DNA from: Pseudomonadota bacterium
GTDB lineage: Bacteria > Pseudomonadota > Alphaproteobacteria > Rhizobiales > Xanthobacteraceae
Length of the DNA: 5,826 nucleotides
Assembly (NCBI GenBank): GCA_023414975.1
Contig: JAEZMI010000342.1
Coordinates: forward strand, 1-5,826
Reading direction: 5' to 3'
Under the pieces are notes generated by a model that saw nothing but the letters and a program-made list of their open reading frames with translations, had not been told where the DNA came from and did not search any database. Positions 1 to 5,826 of this stretch are shown in pieces; the stretch's first letter is position 1, and every line of letters starts with the position of its first letter. A program made the position numbers and the translations under genes.

Positions 1-1481
1 GCCTCATCCCCGGCAAAGGCGATGACATCCGTCACCTTGGGCTTGCCCTCGGTCAGCGTGCCGGTCTTGTCCAGCGCGACCGCGTTCACGAGGCGCAGCC
101 GCTCGAGCACCGCGCCGCCCTTGATGAGCAGCCCGCGCCGGGCGCCCGCGGCAAGGCCGGCGGCGATGGCGGCGGGCGTCGAGATGACCAGCGCGCAGGG
201 GCAGCCGATGAGCAGGATGGCAAGGCCCTTATAGATCCATTCATCCCACGCCGCGCCGGCGAGAAGCGGCGGCAGCACCGCCACCAGCGCGGCGAGCAGC
301 ACCACGAAGGGCGTGTACCAGCGGGCGAAACGGTCGATGAAGCGTTCGGTGGGCGCCTTGCTCTCCTGCGCCTCCTCCACCAGCCGGACCACGCGGGCAA
401 TGGTGTTGTCGGAAGGCTCCGTGGTCGCACGGATGGTCAGCGCCGCCTCGCCATTCACCGTGCCGGCGAACACCGGATCGCCTGCCACCTTCGAAACCGG
501 CACGCTCTCGCCCGTCACCGGCGCTTCGTTCACTGAACCGGCGCCTTCCGTCACCACGCCATCGGCCGGCATACGCTCGCCCGGCCGCACCAGGATGAGC
601 GCGCCGATGGAGAGGCTGTCGGCCGGCACCTCGCGGGTCGTGCCGTTCTCGACGAGCCGCGCGGTCTTCGGCACGAGCGCGGTCAGCGCACGGATGCTGG
701 CACGGGCGCGGCCGGCGGCAACGCCCTCCAGCAACTCGCCGATGAGGAACAGCACCACAACGGCGGCGGCCTCCTCGCTGGCACCGATGATCACAGCCCC
801 GATGGCGGCAATGGTCATCAGCATCTCGATGGAGAAGGGCGTGCCCGCCAGCGCCGCCATCACCGCCCGCCGGGCAATGGGCACGAGGCCGATGGCCAAG
901 GCGGCGATGAAGAACAGATGCTGATAAGCGGGGACCAGATGGCCGAACCCATAGGCGAGGCCGAGCGCGAGGGCGCAGGCAAGGGTCAACCGCGCCTTCC
1001 CGGTCCGCCACCAGGGCCGGTCGCCCGGCAGATGGTTATGGGCGTGGCCGGAGGTTTCGGCCGCCGGCGCGGTGTGGGCAGGGCTGTGCGCCTGGACGCG
1101 GTCCGCATGATCGTCGTGAGGGTGCTCGTGACGATGGTCGTGATGATGGTCGTGATCGCCATGCGCGTGATCATGATGGTGACCGGCGCAACCGGGCCCA
1201 TGCGCATGGTGATTTGCGTGGTCCTTTGAGTGGCCATGCGCCGTAGCGGAGACCGCCGGCGTCGCGACGGCCAGAGGCGCGATGCCGTAGCCGAGACCCG
1301 CGACACGCTTTTCCAGCACGGCAAGGTCGGCCCCGGCATGCTCCACGGTCAGCGTGCCGGCCGTCACAGAGACGGAAACCTCCGCCACCTCCGGCAGGCG
1401 CCGCACCGCCGTCTCGATCTTGGCCGCGCAGGACGCGCAGTCCATGCCCTCGATCCGGTAGCGGTTTTTCAGCGCGGCCAT
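1..1481 (-). CDS. zntA: Heavy-metal (Zn/Cd/Pb) translocating P1B-type ATPase, 3' end outside window
   Basis: Inner-membrane pump that uses ATP to export divalent soft metals. Only the first 493 codons are in the window. The reading frame is open from ATG 1481 to the left edge, and the landmark motifs all fall in one frame. In order: an N-terminal HMA domain (about residues 7-70) with GMDCASC (Cys15, Cys18), the form typical of Zn/Cd/Pb pumps rather than the GMTC of copper pumps; a linker with 25 His in residues 82-150; hydrophobic segments from about 165 to 250, with a ZntA-like stretch from FSIEMLM to FLIGELLEG; the actuator-domain loop TGES (323-326); the metal-site CPC (427-429) in a membrane helix; and the phosphorylation site DKTGT (Asp471). 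The ATP-binding and C-terminal membrane parts lie outside. The Shine-Dalgarno GAGGTG is 5 nt before the ATG. The gene is divergent from a MerR regulator, which fits metal-induced control. Exact metal preference (ZntA or CadA) cannot be settled here because the later helices are missing. Confidence 0.95.
   Translation of the reverse strand, partial: MAALKNRYRIEGMDCASCAAKIETAVRRLPEVAEVSVSVTAGTLTVEHAGADLAVLEKRVAGLGYGIAPLAVATPAVSATAHGHSKDHANHHAHGPGCAGHHHDHAHGDHDHHHDHRHEHPHDDHADRVQAHSPAHTAPAAETSGHAHNHLPGDRPWWRTGKARLTLACALALGLAYGFGHLVPAYQHLFFIAALAIGLVPIARRAVMAALAGTPFSIEMLMTIAAIGAVIIGASEEAAAVVVLFLIGELLEGVAAGRARASIRALTALVPKTARLVENGTTREVPADSLSIGALILVRPGERMPADGVVTEGAGSVNEAPVTGESVPVSKVAGDPVFAGTVNGEAALTIRATTEPSDNTIARVVRLVEEAQESKAPTERFIDRFARWYTPFVVLLAALVAVLPPLLAGAAWDEWIYKGLAILLIGCPCALVISTPAAIAAGLAAGARRGLLIKGGAVLERLRLVNAVALDKTGTLTEGKPKVTDVIAFAGDE
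1032..1238 (-). other. His-rich metal-binding linker of the ATPase (residues 82-150)
   Basis: This part of the ATPase gene codes for residues 82-150, of which 25 are His, mixed with Asp, Gly and Ala, plus one Cys (Cys98). It includes two HHH triplets (101-103 and 112-114) and a run of alternating His at 116, 118, 120 and 122. It lies in the cytoplasm between the HMA domain and the first membrane helix (about 165-183). His-rich stretches like this are known in several Zn, Cd and Ni handling proteins. A role in metal buffering or sensing is inferred. The DNA is correspondingly low in complexity (repeated cat/cac/gat codons), which makes it prone to length change. Confidence 0.85.
1223..1259 (-). 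other. Start of the His-rich linker in the ATPase (residues 75-87)
   Basis: This is the boundary between the HMA domain and the His-rich linker. The protein changes here from folded HMA sequence to an Ala/Thr/Ser-containing spacer, and the first His residues are 82 and 84. It is given as a landmark inside the ATPase gene, not as a separate gene. Confidence 0.6.
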
Positions 1482-1486
1482 GACAT

Positions 1487-1492
1487 CACCTC
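1487..1492 (-). promoter_or_regulatory. Ribosome binding site of the metal ATPase
   Basis: Read on the minus strand, GAGGTG lies 5 nt before ATG 1481. It supports that start codon. An overlapping ATG at 1486-1484 is in another frame and has no such spacing. Confidence 0.7.
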
Positions 1493-1525
1493 TCGCCCTT
1501 GTGCTGCGATGGTGGGCACACTAGT

Positions 1526-1544
1526 TCCTCTAGCGACTAGAGGA
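1526..1544. promoter_or_regulatory. Operator palindrome for the MerR-family regulator
   Basis: Perfect inverted repeat TCCTCTAG-CGA-CTAGAGGA, with 8-bp arms and a 3-bp centre. It lies in the 19-bp spacer of the ATPase promoter, between the two divergent genes. The CTCTAG/CTAGAG core resembles the operators known for PbrR and CadR. Its right arm overlaps the regulator's own ribosome binding site, so bound protein should also affect regulator expression. Confidence 0.85.
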
Positions 1545-1545
1545 G
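1541..1545 (+). promoter_or_regulatory. Ribosome binding site of the MerR regulator, inside the operator arm
   Basis: AGGAG lies 10 nt before ATG 1556 and is the only good Shine-Dalgarno match there. Four of its five bases belong to the right arm of the operator palindrome. In the mRNA, if transcription starts left of 1526, the two arms could pair and hide this site. Confidence 0.65.
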
Positions 1546-1555
1546 CAAGCGGGAA

Positions 1556-2020
1556 ATGAACGCGCGTGACGAGGGCTCATTCGCCATCGGCGAGGCGGCG
1601 CGGGCGAGCGGCGTCAAGGTGCCGACCATCCGCTACTACGAGTCCATCGGGCTTCTGCCGCGCCCGCCGCGGACCGAGGGCGGACGGCGGGCTTATGATG
1701 GGTCGGATCTCCGGCGCCTGGCCTTCATCCGCCATTCGCGCGAACTGGGCTTCGAGATTGACGCGATCCGCGCCCTGCTCCAGTTGCAGGACGCACCGGA
1801 ACAGCCCTGCGCCGCCGCCGACGCCATTGCCCGCCACCGGCTGGAGGAGGTGGAGCGGCGTATCGCCAGCCTCACCGCGCTGAAGGCGGAGCTGGAGCGC
1901 ATGATCGAGGGTTGCGCCCATGGCCGGGTGGACCAATGCCGGGTGATCGAAACGCTGGCCGATCACGGCCACTGCGCGCACGATCATCACCTCAATGAGA
2001 CGGCGGTGCCCGCGCCGTGA
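1556..2020 (+). CDS. MerR-family metal-responsive transcriptional regulator (CadR/ZntR/PbrR type)
   Basis: Metal-sensing activator/repressor of 154 residues, close to the family's usual 135-150. The N-terminal winged helix-turn-helix (about 8-75) carries the MerR hallmarks TIRYYESIGLL (24-34), GGRRAY (42-47) and a RELGF motif (62-66). A long dimerisation helix follows (about 88-118). Metal ligands are probably Cys85, Cys120 and Cys128. The 35-residue gap between the first two equals that in MerR and CadR, and the CX7C loop equals CadR's spacing. The C-terminus adds a His-rich tail, HGHCAHDHH (137-145), as CadR-type proteins do. This fits a sensor of Cd, Pb or Zn rather than copper (CueR, which lacks the first Cys). 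The gene is divergent from the metal ATPase over a MerR-type operator, so that pump is the probable target. Which metal it senses, and whether cadR or zntR is the right name, remains open. Confidence 0.93.
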   Translation: MNARDEGSFAIGEAARASGVKVPTIRYYESIGLLPRPPRTEGGRRAYDGSDLRRLAFIRHSRELGFEIDAIRALLQLQDAPEQPCAAADAIARHRLEEVERRIASLTALKAELERMIEGCAHGRVDQCRVIETLADHGHCAHDHHLNETAVPAP

Positions 2021-2035
2021 GGAGCGCGGCATACT

Positions 2036-2054
2036 GCGGGCACGAATCGCCCGC
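2036..2054 (+). other. Small GC hairpin between the MerR regulator and the epimerase
   Basis: GCGGGC (2036-2041) and GCCCGC (2049-2054) can form a 6-bp stem with a 7-nt loop in the 67-bp gap after the regulator. No T-run follows, so an intrinsic terminator is not supported. In DNA this rich in GC the pairing may be chance. Whether the two genes share a transcript is therefore open. Confidence 0.3.
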
Positions 2055-2087
2055 CGCCCGCGCGCCGGGCCAGCACGGATGACGGGA

Positions 2088-3122
2088 ATGAGCGCGTCGA
2101 TCACACAGGCCGGCACCAGCCCCGAGGGCGAGGCCATCGAGGAAGTGACGCTGCATGGACCGGACGGCACGCGGGCGCGGGTGCTCAGCTGGGGCGCCAC
2201 GCTGCGCGACCTCGAAATCCCGCTGATCGACGGCCGTCTGCGGCGGGTGGTGCTCGGCTTCGCCGACGCGGCCGACTATATCGCCAACCCGCCCTATCTC
2301 GGCGCCACCTGCGGGCGCGTCGCCAACCGGATCCGCGACGGGCGCTTCACCCTCGACGGCACGACCTATGATGTCGGGCGCAACGAGGCCGGACGCACGC
2401 ATCTTCATGGCGGCGCGCGCGGCTTTTCGCACCGGAACTGGCGGATCGAGGAGGCCGGCCCCGACGCGGTCACGCTGATCCGCCGCTCGCCCGATGGCGA
2501 GGAAGGCTATCCCGGCACGCTGGACGTGCGGTGCCGCTACCAGCTCGACGGGCCGGCGAGCCTCGCCATCACGATGACCGCGACCACCGACGCACCGACC
2601 GCCGTAAGTCTCGCCCACCACTCGTATTTTACGCTCGACCCCGCCGGCTCGGCGCGCGACCTGGAGGTCGAAATCGCCGCCCGGCATTACACGCCGGTGG
2701 ATGGCGAGCTGATCCCGACCGGCGAGATCGCGCCCGTGGCGGGTACGCCCTTCGACTTCACCATGCCGCAGCGTCTCGACGCGCGCGGCACCCTCTACGA
2801 CATCAATTACAGCCTCGACGGAACCCCTTCGGAGGCGCCGCGCTTTGCGGCGCGCGCGGCGAGCGCCCGCTCGGGGTTGCAGCTTGAGGTGTTCACCGAC
2901 GCGCCGGGCCTGCAGCTTTATGACGGTTTCCACCTGAAGCCGACGCGCCACGGGCTGGGCGGTCATCGCCACGGGGCCCATGCGGGGCTTTGCTTCGAGG
3001 CGCAGAACTTCCCCGATGCGGTGAACCAGCCCGGCTTCCCCTCGCCCCGGCTGGAGCCGGGGGAGACCTATCGCCAGCACACGATCTACCGTTTCGGGGG
3101 GCGGAGCCTGGGGCGGGGGTAG
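2088..3122 (+). CDS. galM: Aldose 1-epimerase (galactose mutarotase family)
   Basis: Interconverts the alpha and beta anomers of aldoses such as galactose or glucose in the cytoplasm, feeding sugar catabolism. From ATG 2088 it is 344 residues, very near the usual 340-350. The active-site blocks are all present in order: GRVANRI (Arg81), HLHGG (His107), AHHSYFTL (His178), LYDIN (Asp238) and CFEAQNFPDA (Glu304). Glu304 and Asp238 match the catalytic base and substrate-binding Asp of studied GalM proteins. In the AHHSYFTL block, His stands where many members have Asn (NHxYFNL) and Thr replaces the later Asn. Start choice: 2088 has GGA 8 nt upstream and gives a normal N-terminus. ATG 2079 is a close alternative. 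ATG 1995 would overlap the regulator and add an Arg-rich stretch that looks non-native. No gal or other sugar genes flank it, so the true sugar is unknown. Confidence 0.92.
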   Translation: MSASITQAGTSPEGEAIEEVTLHGPDGTRARVLSWGATLRDLEIPLIDGRLRRVVLGFADAADYIANPPYLGATCGRVANRIRDGRFTLDGTTYDVGRNEAGRTHLHGGARGFSHRNWRIEEAGPDAVTLIRRSPDGEEGYPGTLDVRCRYQLDGPASLAITMTATTDAPTAVSLAHHSYFTLDPAGSARDLEVEIAARHYTPVDGELIPTGEIAPVAGTPFDFTMPQRLDARGTLYDINYSLDGTPSEAPRFAARAASARSGLQLEVFTDAPGLQLYDGFHLKPTRHGLGGHRHGAHAGLCFEAQNFPDAVNQPGFPSPRLEPGETYRQHTIYRFGGRSLGRG

Positions 3123-3178
3123 ATCAACTCAGGTTAAGCCTTTGTTTTTAATTATTTATTCTCCCCGGCGCGCAGGGC
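3123..3178. terminator. AT-rich convergent gap, possible weak terminator
   Basis: The epimerase (plus) and the LysR gene (minus) end here, tail to tail. The stretch 3141-3160 is almost all A/T, in sharp contrast with the GC-rich surroundings. On the plus strand a short hairpin AGGTTAAGCCT (3131-3141, 4-bp stem including one G-T pair) is followed by a T-rich run, giving a weak intrinsic-terminator shape. On the minus strand CCCT/GGGG around a 7-nt loop (3177-3163) precedes an A-rich, not T-rich, run. Termination for the plus strand is plausible; for the minus strand it is not clearly shown. Confidence 0.4.
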
Positions 3179-4093
3179 TCAGGCGGTGAGTTCGACGGCC
3201 GGCGGCGGCCCCATGACGAAGCTGCCGCGCGCCTCGCGCACCGCGGTGGCGATGAAGTCCTCGACCTCGCGGATGCGCCGGAGTTCGTGGATGTCGGCAT
3301 GGGTGACGAGCCAGTACGAGCGCCGAAAACTCAATTCCGGCAATAGCCTGACGAGTTCGGGATGGGCCCGCGCGGCATAGTCGTGCAGGATACCGACGCC
3401 CGCTCCCGCCCGCACCGCCTCCATCTGCCCGACCACGCTGGCGCATTCCAGCCGGCGCGCCTCGATCTCGCGAAACGCCTCGAAATAGTCGAGCGCGGGC
3501 GAGTAGACGAGGTCCGGCACATAGGTCACGAGCAGGCGGCCGGTGAGTGCAGTGAGGTGGACGATCGGGCCAGTGCGATCAAGATAGTTGCGCGCGGCAT
3601 AAATACCGAGGCTGTAGTCGGTGAGCTTGCGCGCGACGAGCCGCCCCTCGGTCGGGCGCTGCAGGGTGACGGCGACATCCACCTCCCGTTTGGGCAGGGA
3701 GAAGCTGCGCGGCAGGGGGGCGAGCTGGATGGCGAGGCCGGGGTGCTCGTCCGCCAGCTTGCCCAGGCGCGGGGCGAGGAAATAGGTGCCGAACCCGTCC
3801 GGCGCGCCGATGCGCACCGTGCCGGCGAGCGCGAGGTCGACATTGCCCAGCGCCGCCTGCGCCTGCAGCATCTCGGTCTCGATCCGCTCGGCATGGGCGA
3901 GCAGCCGCTCGCCGGCGGGGGTGAGCGCGCTCCCGGTGGTGCGCCGCTCGATCAGCTTGGAGCCGAGGCTCCCCTCCAGCGCGCCGAGGCGCCGCCCCAC
4001 GGTCGCGTGGTCGAGCCCGAGCTGGCGGGCGGCGGCCAGCATCTGCCCGGCGCGCGCCACGGCGAGGAATATGCGCAGGTGATCCCAATCCAA
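3179..4093 (-). CDS. LysR-family transcriptional regulator, divergent from mmsA
   Basis: DNA-binding regulator of 304 residues, normal for LysR proteins. The N-terminal winged HTH (about 2-60) begins MDWDHLRIFLAVARAG, and the recognition region AAARQLGLDHATVGRRLGALE spans about 20-40. The linker helix runs to about 90. The effector-binding domain (91 to about 290) starts GTVRIGAPDGFGTYFLAP. The start is TTG at 4093: there is no ATG or GTG between it and the in-frame TAG at 4114-4112. The encoded N-terminus matches the family exactly, and AAGGGGG (4105-4099) lies 5 nt before it. The next Met is residue 18, inside the HTH. Its divergent partner 131 bp away is mmsA, so it probably regulates that gene and itself. 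The effector is not deducible; a valine or inositol catabolite is a guess. Confidence 0.93.
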   Translation of the reverse strand: MDWDHLRIFLAVARAGQMLAAARQLGLDHATVGRRLGALEGSLGSKLIERRTTGSALTPAGERLLAHAERIETEMLQAQAALGNVDLALAGTVRIGAPDGFGTYFLAPRLGKLADEHPGLAIQLAPLPRSFSLPKREVDVAVTLQRPTEGRLVARKLTDYSLGIYAARNYLDRTGPIVHLTALTGRLLVTYVPDLVYSPALDYFEAFREIEARRLECASVVGQMEAVRAGAGVGILHDYAARAHPELVRLLPELSFRRSYWLVTHADIHELRRIREVEDFIATAVREARGSFVMGPPPAVELTA

Positions 4094-4098
4094 TCCCG

Positions 4099-4105
4099 CC
4101 CCCTT
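4099..4105 (-). promoter_or_regulatory. Ribosome binding site that supports the TTG start of the LysR gene
   Basis: AAGGGGG on the minus strand is separated by 5 nt (GCGGGA area) from TTG 4093. Together with the upstream in-frame stop at 4114-4112 it decides the start codon. Confidence 0.6.
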
Positions 4106-4110
4106 AACCC

Positions 4111-4116
4111 TCTATA
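4111..4116 (-). promoter_or_regulatory. Possible -10 box of the LysR gene
   Basis: TATAGA on the minus strand matches TATAAT at four of six positions and is the best -10-like site in the gap. No good -35 lies 16-18 bp upstream, where the dyad is instead. The leader would be only about 11 nt, so this call is weak. LysR-controlled promoters often have poor -35 boxes. Confidence 0.3.
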
Positions 4117-4126
4117 GCCCATGGCC

Positions 4127-4186
4127 GCACAACGGATGATGAAACATCGTCGTTGAAGTGCGCCCGTTCCACAAGCACAACCGATG
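4127..4186 (+). repeat. Direct repeat GCACAAC(G/C)GATG, two copies
   Basis: GCACAACGGATG at 4127-4138 recurs as GCACAACCGATG at 4175-4186, with 11 of 12 bases the same and 48 bp from start to start. The first copy overlaps the left arm of the dyad. The second lies 38 bp before the mmsA start codon. The pair may mark a strong and a weak regulator site, but two copies of a 12-mer could also be chance. Confidence 0.4.
4130..4155. promoter_or_regulatory. Candidate LysR operator dyad in the lysR-mmsA gap
   Basis: Imperfect inverted repeat: the left arm CAACGGATGATG (4130-4141) and the right arm CATCGTCGTTG (4145-4155) flank an AAA centre. The arms pair with one bulged G and one G-T pair. It sits in the middle of the divergent gap between the regulator and mmsA, where a LysR protein would be expected to bind. 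A clean T-N11-A box was not found in it, so the link to LysR binding is inference from position and symmetry. Confidence 0.5.
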
Positions 4187-4210
4187 CGAAGGGTTCTGTC
4201 CATCCATCCA

Positions 4211-4217
4211 GAAGGGG
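4211..4217 (+). promoter_or_regulatory. Ribosome binding site of mmsA
   Basis: GAAGGGG ends 7 nt before ATG 4225, an ideal spacing. It selects that start over the in-frame ATG at 4153, which lies inside the dyad and would add 24 unrelated residues. Confidence 0.75.
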
Positions 4218-4224
4218 AAACACC

Positions 4225-5715
<1,491 letters not shown>

Positions 5716-5745
5716 GGGGGCTCTCCCTCTCCCACCCGCACGGCG
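5716..5745. other. Short spacer after mmsA
   Basis: Pyrimidine-rich on the plus strand (ctctccctctccc). No gene, clear promoter or hairpin is visible before the repeat begins. Confidence 0.5.
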
Positions 5746-5826
5746 TCATCACCGGGCCTGGCCCGGGGATCCATGACTTCTGAACGTCAGCGCCAAAGAC
5801 ATGGATGGCCGGGCCAAGCCCGGCCA
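5746..5826. repeat. Double-palindrome intergenic repeat (REP/BIME-like), cut by the window edge
   Basis: Two compact hairpins: CCGGGCC-T-GGCCCGG (5752-5766, 7-bp arms) and TGGCCGGGC-CAA-GCCCGGCCA (5806-5826, 9-bp arms, ending exactly at the edge). They are joined by longer-range arms ATCCATG (5769-5775) and CATGGAT (5800-5806), with a 24-nt loop between them. The nested symmetry is that of a dispersed intergenic palindrome. Elements with this CCGGGC...CATGGATGGCCGGG look are, from memory, common between genes in alphaproteobacteria; that recollection is not a database result. It may also act as a transcript end or stabiliser for mmsA. Confidence 0.7.
5752..5766 (+). terminator. First hairpin of the repeat, possible mmsA transcript end
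   Basis: A perfect 7-bp GC stem with a single-base centre lies 36 bp after the mmsA stop. No T-run follows, so it is not a classic intrinsic terminator. A real RNA hairpin would need a larger loop, opening some inner pairs. A role in blocking 3' decay of the mmsA mRNA is possible. Confidence 0.35.

Larger units (their letters stand above)
1518..1548 (-). promoter_or_regulatory. MerR-type promoter of the metal ATPase
   Basis: Read on the minus strand, the -35 is TTGCTC (1548-1543) and the -10 is TAGTGT (1523-1518). They are separated by exactly 19 bp, and the dyad sits between them. Ordinary sigma70 promoters have about 17 bp. The 19-20 bp spacer with a central palindrome is the established design of MerR, ZntR, PbrR and CadR targets, in which the metal-bound regulator untwists the DNA to activate. 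The -10 matches the consensus only at T1, A2 and T6. The transcript would start near 1511, giving a leader of about 30 nt before ATG 1481. The box assignment is by eye. Confidence 0.75.

Noticed and set aside
241..1011. 256-codon minus-strand frame within the metal ATPase
   Set aside because: It is a shifted frame of the ATPase gene. The real frame is continuous from 1481 through TGES, CPC and DKTGT to the left edge.
1081..1200. Tandem-repeat or CRISPR-like look of the gat/cat-rich stretch
   Set aside because: It has no regular unit and spacer. The pattern is explained by His/Asp codons of the ATPase linker.
2036..2054. Hairpin as terminator of the MerR gene
   Set aside because: The 6-bp stem is not followed by a T-run, so termination is not supported. 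It is listed only as a hairpin.
1995..2087. Longer N-terminus for the epimerase from ATG 1995
   Set aside because: It would overlap the MerR gene and add an Arg/Pro-rich stretch absent from the family. Starts at 2088 or 2079 give normal length.
1992..3080. 362-codon open frame antisense to the epimerase
   Set aside because: The product is Arg/Ala/Gly-rich with no recognisable domain, and the plus-strand frame carries all aldose epimerase motifs.
3362..4117. 251-codon plus-strand frame antisense to the LysR gene
   Set aside because: It has no family signature, and the opposite strand codes for a complete LysR protein.
4153..4224. Longer N-terminus for MmsA from ATG 4153
   Set aside because: It has no ribosome binding site, lies in the operator-like dyad and codes for residues unlike the family. 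ATG 4225 has an ideal site.

Overview
The window is a GC-rich, gene-dense piece of chromosome, most likely from an alphaproteobacterium of the Hyphomicrobiales (Xanthobacteraceae or Rhizobiales-like). This rests on strong G/C-ending codon use, the style of the ATPase, MerR and MmsA proteins, and a GGGCC-type palindromic repeat after the last gene. The genus cannot be fixed from the sequence alone.

Layout, left to right: (1) a minus-strand P1B-type heavy-metal ATPase, most like ZntA/CadA, running off the left edge; (2) a 74-bp divergent control region with a perfect 8-3-8 palindrome in a 19-bp promoter spacer, the MerR-family operator design; (3) a plus-strand MerR-family metal-responsive regulator; (4) a plus-strand aldose 1-epimerase (GalM-like); (5) a short AT-rich gap where that gene and the next converge; (6) a minus-strand LysR-family regulator with a forced TTG start; (7) a 131-bp divergent control region with an imperfect dyad and a direct repeat; (8) a plus-strand CoA-acylating methylmalonate-semialdehyde dehydrogenase (MmsA); (9) a trailing stretch with a double-palindrome repeat cut by the right edge.

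Two regulator/target pairs stand out. In the first, a metal sensor (Cys85/Cys120/Cys128 plus a His-rich tail) sits divergent to the exporter it probably controls. The operator is visible, and its right arm also forms the regulator's Shine-Dalgarno sequence. In the second, the LysR protein sits divergent to mmsA and probably controls this step of valine, thymine or inositol breakdown, where propionyl-CoA or acetyl-CoA is made. The epimerase lies between the two pairs with no clear partner.

I found no CRISPR array, RNA gene, insertion sequence, phage gene or evident new defence or mobile system. All five genes belong to known families. The points worth a second look are in the regulatory DNA, the extreme His-rich linker of the ATPase and the terminal repeat.
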